Numbered from the stretch's first letter, positions 1-6,071 are shown. The stretch is 10,226 bases of DNA from Candidatus Nanoanaerosalina archaeon (GCA_022729285.1 JALDAI010000022.1:1-10226), one strand, 5' to 3'. Translations and numbers: made by a program. The notes: generated by a model not told the origin, from the letters alone.

Positions 1-2119
1 CCTCGATATTTTCAGCCCGGTGTCCGAATGAGAAGCCGGTCCATCCACTGCCGAAGTCGATTGTAACATCGTACTTTTCAGGGCTTTCTTCAATGCTCTC
101 AAGCAACCAAGGACTGAAGTCTACCTCTCCTTCTACTTGAACATCAGTAGGGCCTGTTTCCTGTCCCCAGTAGTTGTGGGTGGCGTTGAGTTCGTCCATT
201 TTACTATCATCGTTGATCAATACTGTTGCCTCATCAAATCCTTTGAAATCATTTTCTTGAATGAATAATTCAGAAGTTTCCTCCCCACCGGTTTCATGAA
301 CTTTTATTGCACCGTCTTCAGGATTCTCAGAACCATCGAAAATATTTCCTGCGATATACAGTTCTGAAGAATCTCCTCCCACTCCTATTCCTTCAACAGA
401 AGGTTTGAAGAAGTTATCCACGATGTTGAATCCTTCAATTCCTTCTGTACTAGCGATACCGAAGTCGGTTATGAACTCATTACCGTATACTGTAAGATTT
501 TCTGCAGTTCCTCCGGCTCTGTCTCCCTGTATCCCTCTATAGGCTTTCTCAAAGGTATTATCTGCAATCAAAGAGTCTTTTGTATCGACAACTCTTACTG
601 CTCTAGAGTTATCAGCGTCTTGGTTATCTACTGTGAATCCTTTGAAGTGGACTTCGTCAGCATCTATCCTGACTACGCCATCACCATCGGTTGTGTCGGA
701 GGTTATAGTTGTTGATCCACGACCATCCACTGAATATAAGGTTAATTTGTCTTTTTTAATCTCTATGGTTTCCTCATAATCGCCTTCATATACAAGAATT
801 GTTGAACCTTCCTCAACTAAACCAGATTCAATTGATTCCTGAATTGAACCGCCATCTGTTACGAATACATTGTTGGCTATGTAATCTCCAATAGCGTATC
901 CGCTTTCTATCTTCCAGTCGTTACTCTCTACAAGTTCATTAAATTCGTTATTCTCAGCTAATTCAACTCCTTCACCTAGACCTATCCCTTCTACAGAAGT
1001 TTTGAATGTATTGTCTTCAACTAATAACTGATCAATATCTTCTGTACCGGCAATTCCGTAGTCAATTGACGGCTTGAATATGTTGCCCACAATCGACAAA
1101 TCATTTGGTCTTCCGTGTAAATCTCCTTGAATCCCTCTCATAGACTCTCCTAAAATGTTATTGTATATTCTTACGCCTTCACTATTTCTAGGAACAACAA
1201 TCCTATCTTCATCTTCTCCAAATAGTTTAAAATGGCTTAGAGTTACATCATCTGCTTCAATGTCTATTCTACCTTCAATAGCAGCTTCATGTTTCTCAAT
1301 GCTACTAAGCGTCAAACCTTCAACATCGATACTAACTGATTCTTCGTAATTTCCTTCGTTGACCACAATAGTATCGCCTTCTTCAGCTTCGTCAACTGCT
1401 TCTTGGATTGATTCATATGGATCATAGTTATTCGCCCAGTAACCTACTCCAATAAGTTCTAAACCATCATCATAAATCTCATCACCGTTTATCACATCGT
1501 TTATTTCATCGGCACCGTGGTTTACTGAATTCATCTCGAATTTATCTTCAGATCCTTGCCAGTGTTTTTCAGTGTCAACATCTACTAAACCGAATCCTCC
1601 ATCATTATCTTCTGTATTCTCTTCAAAAGTACCTAGTTCACCGTTGTCATCTCCTTTACCTGCTGCAAGCAACGCGTATTTTTCTCCTTCTTCACCTTCA
1701 AATAGCATTGCTTCCCAGGCACCTCCTTCAGGTTTATCTATCCAACCCTCAGGATTATTATCGTTATCGAAATAATCGGAAGCGATACCTTGGAACTGGT
1801 ATTCATAATCATCATCTACTTCAAACTCTCCTGTAAACTCGTCATCAGCACTCCATTCAGTATCTCCTATATTTGTACTGAAGAACCAAGCATCAGATTT
1901 TACATCGTCATCCCATACTCCAAAAGTTAGGAGTACATTTCCATCATCTACTTCAACGAAACCGTTGTTAACCGTCCCATAATAAGTCTCATCTTCCTGA
2001 GCTATTCCTATCCCGGTTAGTAACGCAAAGGACAGTAAGAAAACCGCCATAAATGAAAGTGTTTTTATTATCCTGCTGTTTGAAGAGTTAGACTGCTCCG
2101 ATAATTGTTTTTTTATCAT
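1..2119 (-). CDS. Secreted acidic NosD-like right-handed beta-helix protein (C-terminus beyond window)
   Basis: The frame is open for 706 codons from ATG 2119 to the left edge, so the C-terminus is missing. Residues 1-20 form a long n-region with several Lys/Arg. Residues 21-39 are hydrophobic and end GIGIA before an acidic mature chain, which reads as a Sec signal peptide. Residues 41-220 are an Asp/Glu-rich domain I do not recognise. Residues 229-660 look like a parallel beta-helix: SIQEAV at 237 with EEGDTIVV at 246 is the usual opening of pectin-lyase-fold/NosD repeats, and NATHNYWG at 645-652 matches the NosD-type closing motif. Two modules repeat about 200 residues apart (RGIQGD at 328 and 528, SVEGIG at 375 and 574). 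The family is typically extracellular and binds or cleaves polysaccharides, but no catalytic residues can be assigned here. GGTG at 2131-2128, 8 nt upstream, supports this start over the internal Met24. The acidity suggests a salty habitat. Confidence 0.85.
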   Translation of the reverse strand, partial: MIKKQLSEQSNSSNSRIIKTLSFMAVFLLSFALLTGIGIAQEDETYYGTVNNGFVEVDDGNVLLTFGVWDDDVKSDAWFFSTNIGDTEWSADDEFTGEFEVDDDYEYQFQGIASDYFDNDNNPEGWIDKPEGGAWEAMLFEGEEGEKYALLAAGKGDDNGELGTFEENTEDNDGGFGLVDVDTEKHWQGSEDKFEMNSVNHGADEINDVINGDEIYDDGLELIGVGYWANNYDPYESIQEAVDEAEEGDTIVVNEGNYEESVSIDVEGLTLSSIEKHEAAIEGRIDIEADDVTLSHFKLFGEDEDRIVVPRNSEGVRIYNNILGESMRGIQGDLHGRPNDLSIVGNIFKPSIDYGIAGTEDIDQLLVEDNTFKTSVEGIGLGEGVELAENNEFNELVESNDWKIESGYAIGDYIANNVFVTDGGSIQESIESGLVEEGSTILVYEGDYEETIEIKKDKLTLYSVDGRGSTTITSDTTDGDGVVRIDADEVHFKGFTVDNQDADNSRAVRVVDTKDSLIADNTFEKAYRGIQGDRAGGTAENLTVYGNEFITDFGIASTEGIEGFNIVDNFFKPSVEGIGVGGDSSELYIAGNIFDGSENPEDGAIKVHETGGEETSELFIQENDFKGFDEATVLINDDSKMDELNATHNYWGQETGPTDVQVEGEVDFSPWLLESIEESPEKYDVTIDFGSGWTGFSFGHRAENIE

Positions 2120-2127
2120 TTTTACAA

Positions 2128-2132
2128 CACCT
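2128..2132 (-). promoter_or_regulatory. Ribosome-binding site of the beta-helix gene
   Basis: Reading the minus strand, AGGTG lies 8 nt before ATG 2119 and matches the archaeal 16S anti-Shine-Dalgarno core. It decides between ATG 2119 and the in-frame ATG at 2050-2052, which would give a signal peptide lacking most of its charged n-region. Confidence 0.6.
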
Positions 2133-2243
2133 TTTTTACAGATAGAAAGGGGTTAGAAAATGTTTTCCCAGAAAAAGACATAGATACGGATCGGGTTAAA
2201 GAAATATCTTCCAAAAACGAAACGTTTTCGGCATTAACTTTTC

Positions 2244-2257
2244 GAGCCCTAGGGCTC
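2244..2257. repeat. Perfect 14-bp palindrome
   Basis: GAGCCCTAGGGCTC is fully self-complementary with no spacer and sits in an AT-rich intergenic region. A second, shorter inverted repeat (arms CGAAA and TTTCG around CGT) lies 14 bp to its left at 2218-2230. A perfect dyad with no loop suits a DNA-binding dimer better than an RNA hairpin. If transcribed towards the beta-helix gene, both would lie in its 5' leader. Confidence 0.6.
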
Positions 2258-2296
2258 ACTCTATCCCCCCGTGGAATAATTAATGGACACAAAGAA

Positions 2297-2305
2297 TATA
2301 TAAAA
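2297..2305 (-). promoter_or_regulatory. Candidate TATA box, possibly for a long leader of the beta-helix gene
   Basis: On the minus strand this reads TTTTATATA, preceded by CGAACC. An archaeal TATA box centred here would start transcription near 2275, giving a leader of about 155 nt that includes both palindromes (2218-2230 and 2244-2257). The plus-strand reading (TATATAAAA) is equally possible by sequence, so orientation is inferred only from the gene that needs a promoter. Confidence 0.3.
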
Positions 2306-2660
2306 GGTTCGATTACCTCACCTTTTCCCTAATTTTTCTTTAGATATTGTGAAGAGTTATAAGTAGTATAGTTTGGATAATAAACCGTTAAAATCTTTTT
2401 TATAAACATTTGAAAGAGTTTTTATAAGTCAAAGAACTGTAGAAAATATATTAGGTTTATAAAGAGTCTTCGGTCATTTATAAACGGTCTGTAAACATAT
2501 TTATACTAATTTAACTTTCAGATACTGTTCCTTCTGAGTTTACTTCTTGTATAAAGGTTCACCCGGTAAGATATTTCTTCATAGAGTAGTAAACAGTTTT
2601 TTTGTTATTTTCCGCCAAACTACTTTCCCCTTTTTAAAAATTAGTTTTTACTTTAAAAGT

Positions 2661-2891
2661 ATGTCAGAAAAACATGGAATCCCGGCATTGTTATCGATCT
2701 TTCTACCAGGCTTCGGACAGCTAGTAAAAGGAGATATTTTGAAAGGATTGCTGTTTATGGGAATTTTCTTCTCCTACCCTGTAATATTCATAGGAGGCTT
2801 AATGACAAGAAACTCCACAGTAGCGATCTTAATGTTTCTAGGAGCGCCGGTACTGTATATTTACAACATCTACGACGCCTACAATAATTAA
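2661..2891 (+). CDS. Small two-helix membrane protein (TM2-like / 'PGFGQ' family)
   Basis: A 76-aa protein. The N-terminal segment has the pattern PALLSIFLPGFGQ (residues 8-20), then VKGD and KGLLF. This is typical of small prokaryotic TM2-like proteins, whose members usually read LSxxxPGxGQxYxGxxxKG. Two membrane segments are visible, roughly residues 26-48 and 53-70. The chain ends YNIYDAYNN, also common in this group. The function of these proteins is unknown. ATG 2661 was chosen because the upstream extension to TTG 2547 is not membrane- or family-like. No Shine-Dalgarno is visible, but an AT-rich TTTTTAAAAA lies about 26 nt upstream, as expected for a leaderless transcript. The TAA stop shares bases with the stop of the convergent gene. 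Confidence 0.75.
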   Translation: MSEKHGIPALLSIFLPGFGQLVKGDILKGLLFMGIFFSYPVIFIGGLMTRNSTVAILMFLGAPVLYIYNIYDAYNN

Positions 2892-4057
2892 CTAGTGTTG
2901 TTAGGCGAGATTTTTACAAACCTCCCGCCATCAGTCACAACATAAAGGCTGTCACTGTGCTCCTCAACATCTCTAACCCTCCATCCCTGTTCTTTAAGAA
3001 GACCTTCTTCCTCAGTTAAGACCAGATTATCTCCCTCCTCTTCTATACTAAACCTAGCAAGGTAGTTACTAGCAAGACCGCTCACAAACAAGTCTCCGTT
3101 CCATTCAGAGTAGTCGCCTGTGTAAAAAGTGATACCGGCGGGAGGAAAGCCTCCCGAGTTACACTCCCAGTAATATACAGGGTTGACAACACCAGGGTTT
3201 TCATGAGGATAATCCCCTACAGGATCGTTCGTACCGTAATGACATCCGTAATGAGTTATAGGCCAGCCATAATTCCCTCCTTTCTCCAAAACATTTATTT
3301 CATCACCGTCCTCCTCACCGTGTTCGCTCTGCCAGATTTTCCCTGTTTCAGGGTTTGTAGTCATTCCTTGACTGTTCCTGTGTCCATAACTGTAAATACT
3401 GTCCTTTAAAGAACTGTTTTCAACAAAAGGGTTGTCATCAGGGATAGATCCATCTTCTTCCAACCTAATAGTGGTTCCTAACTCATTAGAAAGGTTTTGA
3501 GAAACATGGTCTGGTCCGAAATCTTTTTCACCTCTATCACCTACCGTAAAGTACACATTGTTATCCTCATCAAAAGTTATCCTTGAACCAAAGTGTGATC
3601 CGCCTCTAACAAAAGGTTCAGCAACGTGTAAAACCTCGAAATCTTCTAAAACAAAGTTTTCAAGATCTAGTACACCTCTTCCAAGATGGGTTGCAGCGCC
3701 TTCATTGTTTTCACCGGAAAAAGTAAGATAGATAAAACCGTTTTCAGAAAAATCAGGGTGCGTCTCAACATCTAAGAGACCTCCTTGACCTCCATCATAT
3801 ACCTCAGGAACTCCTTCAACATAACCGACAGAAGCATCAGATTTGTTGAAAATACTGAGATCTCCCTCTTTCTCAGTTACAAGTACTAAATCAGTTTCAG
3901 GAACGAACTCAAGACTCCAGGGACTGTTAAAACCATCGTAAAATTCTTTAAGAGACAACCACTCCTCTTCAATCTCAGCCTCCTCAAAAAACAAACATCC
4001 TGACAAAGTTATAGAAGCAACCAAAAAAACCATAGCCAAGTAAGAAGTTCTTTCCAT
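2888..4057 (-). CDS. PQQ-dependent aldose/glucose-sorbosone dehydrogenase-family lipoprotein
   Basis: A 389-aa protein. Residues 1-21 form a lipoprotein signal with the lipobox LSGC (18-21), so mature Cys21 is probably lipidated and the enzyme faces outside. The rest is a six-bladed propeller of the soluble aldose sugar dehydrogenase (GSDH/YliI) family. Landmarks are NSPWSLEF near 44, GGQGGLLDVETHP near 89-101, GGSHFGSR near 152-159 (His155 fits the family's catalytic base), GDRG at 173-176, YGHRNSQG near 224-231 and SEHGEEDGDEIN at 244-255 followed by GGNYGWP. Family enzymes oxidise aldoses with PQQ, and an archaeal member is known from Pyrobaculum. No PQQ synthesis gene is in the window, so the cofactor source is unclear. 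ATG 4057 was preferred to the longer frame starting at 4174 because it puts the signal at the N-terminus and leaves an upstream promoter. Two Cys (272 and 299) could form a disulfide. Confidence 0.88.
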   Translation of the reverse strand: MERTSYLAMVFLVASITLSGCLFFEEAEIEEEWLSLKEFYDGFNSPWSLEFVPETDLVLVTEKEGDLSIFNKSDASVGYVEGVPEVYDGGQGGLLDVETHPDFSENGFIYLTFSGENNEGAATHLGRGVLDLENFVLEDFEVLHVAEPFVRGGSHFGSRITFDEDNNVYFTVGDRGEKDFGPDHVSQNLSNELGTTIRLEEDGSIPDDNPFVENSSLKDSIYSYGHRNSQGMTTNPETGKIWQSEHGEEDGDEINVLEKGGNYGWPITHYGCHYGTNDPVGDYPHENPGVVNPVYYWECNSGGFPPAGITFYTGDYSEWNGDLFVSGLASNYLARFSIEEEGDNLVLTEEEGLLKEQGWRVRDVEEHSDSLYVVTDGGRFVKISPNNTS

Positions 4058-4077
4058 AAAAAAATTTGTGTCCCAGT

Positions 4078-4087
4078 CTAATAAAAC
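4078..4087 (-). promoter_or_regulatory. Candidate TATA box of the sugar dehydrogenase gene
   Basis: GTTTTATTAG on the minus strand is centred about 26 nt before ATG 4057. That is where a TATA box sits on a leaderless archaeal transcript. No Shine-Dalgarno is visible in front of this ATG, which agrees with leaderless initiation. Confidence 0.4.
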
Positions 4088-4123
4088 AATTAGGTTAGGA
4101 TAATCACGGTTAATCTCGAAAGA

Positions 4124-4133
4124 TTTAATTAAA
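4124..4133 (+). promoter_or_regulatory. Candidate TATA box of lrgAB
   Basis: TTTAATTAAA, itself a 10-bp palindrome, is centred about 39 nt before the lrgA ATG (4167). It would give a 5' leader of roughly 12 nt containing a weak ribosome-binding site, AGGT at 4154-4157. It lies in the 109-bp divergent region shared with the sugar dehydrogenase gene. Confidence 0.35.
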
Positions 4134-4166
4134 GCCTCTACAGAAGTATGTATAGGTAAACAACGT

Positions 4167-4496
4167 ATGTACAAAGGACTAGCAGTTATTTTCAGCCTAT
4201 ACTTTGCAGGAGAACTTGTTGCAGGTTTAGAATTACTACCTGTCCCAGGGAACGTATTAGGGATGGTTTTCTTACTTTCAGCTCTGGTAAGCGGAGTTGT
4301 TAAACTGGAAGACGTCGAAGATGAAGCAGAGTACTTTATCGAACATATGGGTATAATGTTTATACCGCCAGGAGTCGGAGTAATGGTCTATTTCGGGCTT
4401 CTAAGAGATGAAATAATCCATATAATAGTTGCATTAGTTCTTAGCTTTATCATAACAGTAGGAGTAACCGGAAAAGTTGTCGAGGTGTTAAGATGA
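4167..4496 (+). CDS. lrgA: LrgA/CidA-family holin-like membrane protein
   Basis: A 109-aa protein with the LrgA/CidA layout of four membrane segments, roughly 4-21, 31-46, 62-78 and 84-103. The family signature PVPGNVLGM is at residues 25-33 and FIPPGVGVMVY at 65-75, both in the expected places. The length is at the short end for the family, which usually runs to about 110-150 aa. LrgA and LrgB work together: they were first described as murein hydrolase exporter/regulator proteins related to holins. Later work links them to transport of small organic acids (pyruvate for Bacillus PftAB, glycolate/glycerate for plant PLGG1). An archaeon without murein favours the transport role, but that is inference. 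The 3' end overlaps lrgB by ATGA. Confidence 0.88.
   Translation: MYKGLAVIFSLYFAGELVAGLELLPVPGNVLGMVFLLSALVSGVVKLEDVEDEAEYFIEHMGIMFIPPGVGVMVYFGLLRDEIIHIIVALVLSFIITVGVTGKVVEVLR
4482..4487 (+). promoter_or_regulatory. Internal ribosome-binding site for lrgB
   Basis: GAGGTG lies within the last codons of lrgA, 5 nt before ATG 4493, and is a near-perfect archaeal Shine-Dalgarno. With the 4-base ATGA overlap it indicates coupled translation of the two subunits from one mRNA. Confidence 0.7.
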
Positions 4497-5173
4497 ATCC
4501 TTTCGGAGTTTTCATAACCATCTTAGTGTTTTTTGTATTCAACAAGATATATGAGAAAAAGAAAAAGTTCTACCTAAACCCGGTTCTTTTATCGATTATC
4601 GCAGTTATCATCGTTTTACAAGTAACAGGGATAGATTACGAAGCCTACAACGAAAGCGCACAAGTGATAAGCTTCTTCCTAGGACCTGGAGTTGTAAGCC
4701 TAGCAGTACCTTTGTACAAGAAAAGAGAGAACGTTAAAGAGTATATCTTAGAAGTATCAACAGGAGTTATAGTAGGAGGATTAACAGCAGTGTTAAGCGT
4801 AGTAGTGATAACCTGGCTCTTAGGCGGTAGCGAATCTCTTATAATAAGTATTTCGCCTAAAAGCGTTACAACACCTGTAGCGATAAGTATAAGCGAACAA
4901 ATAGGCGGAATTTACTCCTTAACAGCGATACTAGTTATTATCACCGGGATATTAGGGAACTCAGTAGGCGTCCCTATTCTAAACTTGTTTAAGGTAAAGG
5001 ATCCTGTAGCAAGAGGTATAGCAATGGGAGTCTCTTCACATGTATTAGGAACTGAAAGAATCATGCAAGAAAGCAAGCTTAGCGGAGCCATAAGCGGATT
5101 AGCAATGGCGTTAAACGCTTTATTCTCGGCTTTTATTATATACCATGTTTTACAGATTTTACCGATTATATAG
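4493..5173 (+). CDS. lrgB: LrgB/CidB-family membrane protein (LrgA partner)
   Basis: A 226-aa polytopic protein, the normal length for LrgB. Family motifs appear in order: LGPGVVSLAVPLYK at 63-76, SPKSVTTPVAISIS at 121-134, TAILVIITGILGN at 144-156, ARGIAMGVSSHVLGT at 173-187 and GAISGLAMALNA at 198-209. There are about six to seven membrane segments, with a basic loop at 18-25. It forms a complex with LrgA and is proposed to carry small carboxylates or to modulate membrane permeability. No lytSR-type two-component regulator, the usual bacterial partner, is visible nearby. The three dyads just downstream may be regulatory, but they lie on the wrong side for a simple promoter operator. Confidence 0.92.
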   Translation: MNPFGVFITILVFFVFNKIYEKKKKFYLNPVLLSIIAVIIVLQVTGIDYEAYNESAQVISFFLGPGVVSLAVPLYKKRENVKEYILEVSTGVIVGGLTAVLSVVVITWLLGGSESLIISISPKSVTTPVAISISEQIGGIYSLTAILVIITGILGNSVGVPILNLFKVKDPVARGIAMGVSSHVLGTERIMQESKLSGAISGLAMALNALFSAFIIYHVLQILPII

Positions 5174-5184
5174 GCGTCCTTGAA

Positions 5185-5207
5185 CAGGTATAACACTGTT
5201 ATACCTG
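5185..5207. repeat. Dyad copy 1 (11-bp arms around one C)
   Basis: The arms CAGGTATAACA and TGTTATACCTG are perfectly complementary around a single central C at 5196. The dyad begins 12 bp after the lrgB stop. The core TATAACA-C-TGTTATA (5189-5203) recurs in copy 3, and the longer string AGGTATAACACTGTTATA is an exact 18-bp direct repeat of 5275-5292. As RNA it could fold into a 9-bp stem with a CACUG loop, so a terminator role is the main alternative. Confidence 0.8.
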
Positions 5208-5209
5208 GA

Positions 5210-5224
5210 TATAACGCCGTTATA
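5210..5224. repeat. Dyad copy 2 (7-bp arms around one C)
   Basis: TATAACG-C-CGTTATA is centred at 5217, exactly 21 bp (two helical turns) from the centre of copy 1. Compared with copies 1 and 3, both innermost bases have changed together (A to G on the left, T to C on the right), so the symmetry is kept. These bases would lie in the loop of an RNA hairpin, so their paired change points to a dimeric DNA-binding protein. Confidence 0.75.
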
Positions 5225-5274
5225 CTTCTCTAGTAAGGATAGTATAGTTGTCGAATTATTAGTTTTAGATTAAG

Positions 5275-5292
5275 AGGTATAACACTGTTATA
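5275..5292. repeat. Dyad copy 3, exact 18-bp direct repeat of copy 1
   Basis: AGGTATAACACTGTTATA is identical to 5186-5203. The symmetric part, TATAACA-C-TGTTATA (5278-5292), is centred at 5285, 68 bp from copy 2. The right flank lacks the ACCT that would extend the symmetry, so the conserved part is the 15-bp core plus AGG on the left. Confidence 0.75.
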
Positions 5293-5360
5293 TATGGGTG
5301 TAGGACCTAAAGGACTGTTCGTGATTTTTGAACTCTCATTATCTGATCACTTTAGTATAT

Positions 5361-6071
5361 CTAAAAGTCTGAGTCCATTGGATCTTCTTCTTCGTCTTCC
5401 TCTTCTTCTATAAGCGAGTGTACTTCTTCTACTGTAAAGTCCTGTATAGGCATTACTCGTTGTCCTGTAGGTACGTCTATCTGGTGGAACTTTATTTCGT
5501 ACTCTTCTTTAACTGCTTGGTAAGATTCTTCTGTCAAAACTTCTTCAAATTTTTCTAAGTACTCCGGGACGTGTTCGTTAAACATCCAACGCATCTTTAA
5601 TGTATCTTCTAGTGGAATGCCTTTTGTATAATTAAGGATAATGGTGTCTCCGAAGTTGTCTATTTCTTTTCTATCTAGTCCTTCTCCTACTATTTCTTCT
5701 GCGGCTGAAAGGCTTTCATAGCCTTTTTCAATTGCTTCTTCACCGTATTTGTCATCAATTCTTTCTAATTCCTCATAGGCTACTGCTACAACTTCTTGGT
5801 CGACTTCTCCTTCTTCGTCGATAATCTCTCCTTTGTAGAACGCTTTTGAAACAGCATTAAAACTTTCTCTATAAACTTTTTCTTCTGGGAGGTGTTCTTG
5901 TACGTACTGTTCTACTTCTCTGTTATAATACTCTATTTCTTCATCTTCTGCTAATGCTGGTGCTCCTAAACCTGTTAAGGCTGCTGCTGTAACTGTGGCT
6001 CCTACTGTTATTCCTGCAATAAGTTTTTTACCTTTGTCAACAACTTCTTTGTATAATGGTTTTTCTCCCAT
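5361..6071 (-). CDS. Exported acidic protein of unknown function
   Basis: A 236-aa protein I do not recognise. Residues 1-16 carry several Lys, residues 17-37 are hydrophobic, and APALA (37-41) before EDEE reads as a signal-peptidase site, so the protein is probably secreted or anchored by an uncut helix. The remainder is hydrophilic, rich in Glu and Tyr and mostly helix-forming. It has no Cys and ends in a strongly acidic tail (IEEEEDEEED, 221-230). No metal-binding or catalytic motif stands out. ATG 6071 was chosen because the frame's only upstream start is a TTG at 6080. A TATA-like TTTTTAAAAG lies at about 6106-6115. It is divergent from the 81-aa gene and convergent with lrgB. Its confident signal and open frame make it a real gene, but its role is open. 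Confidence 0.7.
   Translation of the reverse strand: MGEKPLYKEVVDKGKKLIAGITVGATVTAAALTGLGAPALAEDEEIEYYNREVEQYVQEHLPEEKVYRESFNAVSKAFYKGEIIDEEGEVDQEVVAVAYEELERIDDKYGEEAIEKGYESLSAAEEIVGEGLDRKEIDNFGDTIILNYTKGIPLEDTLKMRWMFNEHVPEYLEKFEEVLTEESYQAVKEEYEIKFHQIDVPTGQRVMPIQDFTVEEVHSLIEEEEDEEEDPMDSDF

Larger units (their letters stand above)
2120..2660. other. Gene-poor intergenic region with palindromes and TATA-like elements
   Basis: I see no convincing gene in this stretch of about 540 bp. The open frame at 2105-2332 overlaps the beta-helix gene start and looks like no known protein. A patch richer in G+C (about 2218-2277) holds two palindromes, 2218-2230 and 2244-2257. TATATAAAA at 2297-2305 could act as a TATA box in either direction. 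From 2398 to 2505 the sequence TTTATA(A) occurs five times. The flanking genes are divergent, so promoters for both are expected here. Confidence 0.55.
5174..5360. other. Convergent intergenic region carrying three related dyads
   Basis: This 187-bp gap separates the 3' ends of lrgB and the exported acidic protein gene. It contains three palindromes of the form TATAACR-C-YGTTATA and no obvious gene. A single T5 run at about 5324-5329 is the only terminator-like stretch. An AT-rich segment between the second and third dyads (5252-5270) could hold a promoter for an unannotated small RNA, but nothing in the sequence proves one. Confidence 0.6.

Noticed and set aside
2307..2320. GGTTCGATTACC, resembling a tRNA T arm
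   Set aside because: The base needed to pair with G53 is A instead of C, and no acceptor, D or anticodon arm can be built around it on either strand.
2105..2332. Open frame of 75 codons on the plus strand
   Set aside because: It overlaps the signal-peptide end of the beta-helix gene, has no ribosome-binding site and its protein has neither a fold pattern nor a known motif. It covers the palindrome patch, which is better explained as regulatory.
2547..2660. N-terminal extension of the small membrane protein from TTG 2547
   Set aside because: The extra 38 residues do not match the family, begin with TTG, and would cover the likely promoter. ATG 2661 gives a normal family-sized protein.
4058..4174. 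N-terminal extension of the sugar dehydrogenase to 4174
   Set aside because: It would bury the lipoprotein signal 39 residues inside the chain and overlap the start of lrgA.
4350..4366. GGTATAA-TGT-TTATACC, a dyad inside lrgA with the same half-site as the intergenic dyads
   Set aside because: The half-site spacing is two bases shorter and the sequence encodes the conserved MFIP stretch of LrgA, so it is probably coincidence. It should be kept in mind if a regulator with flexible spacing is found.
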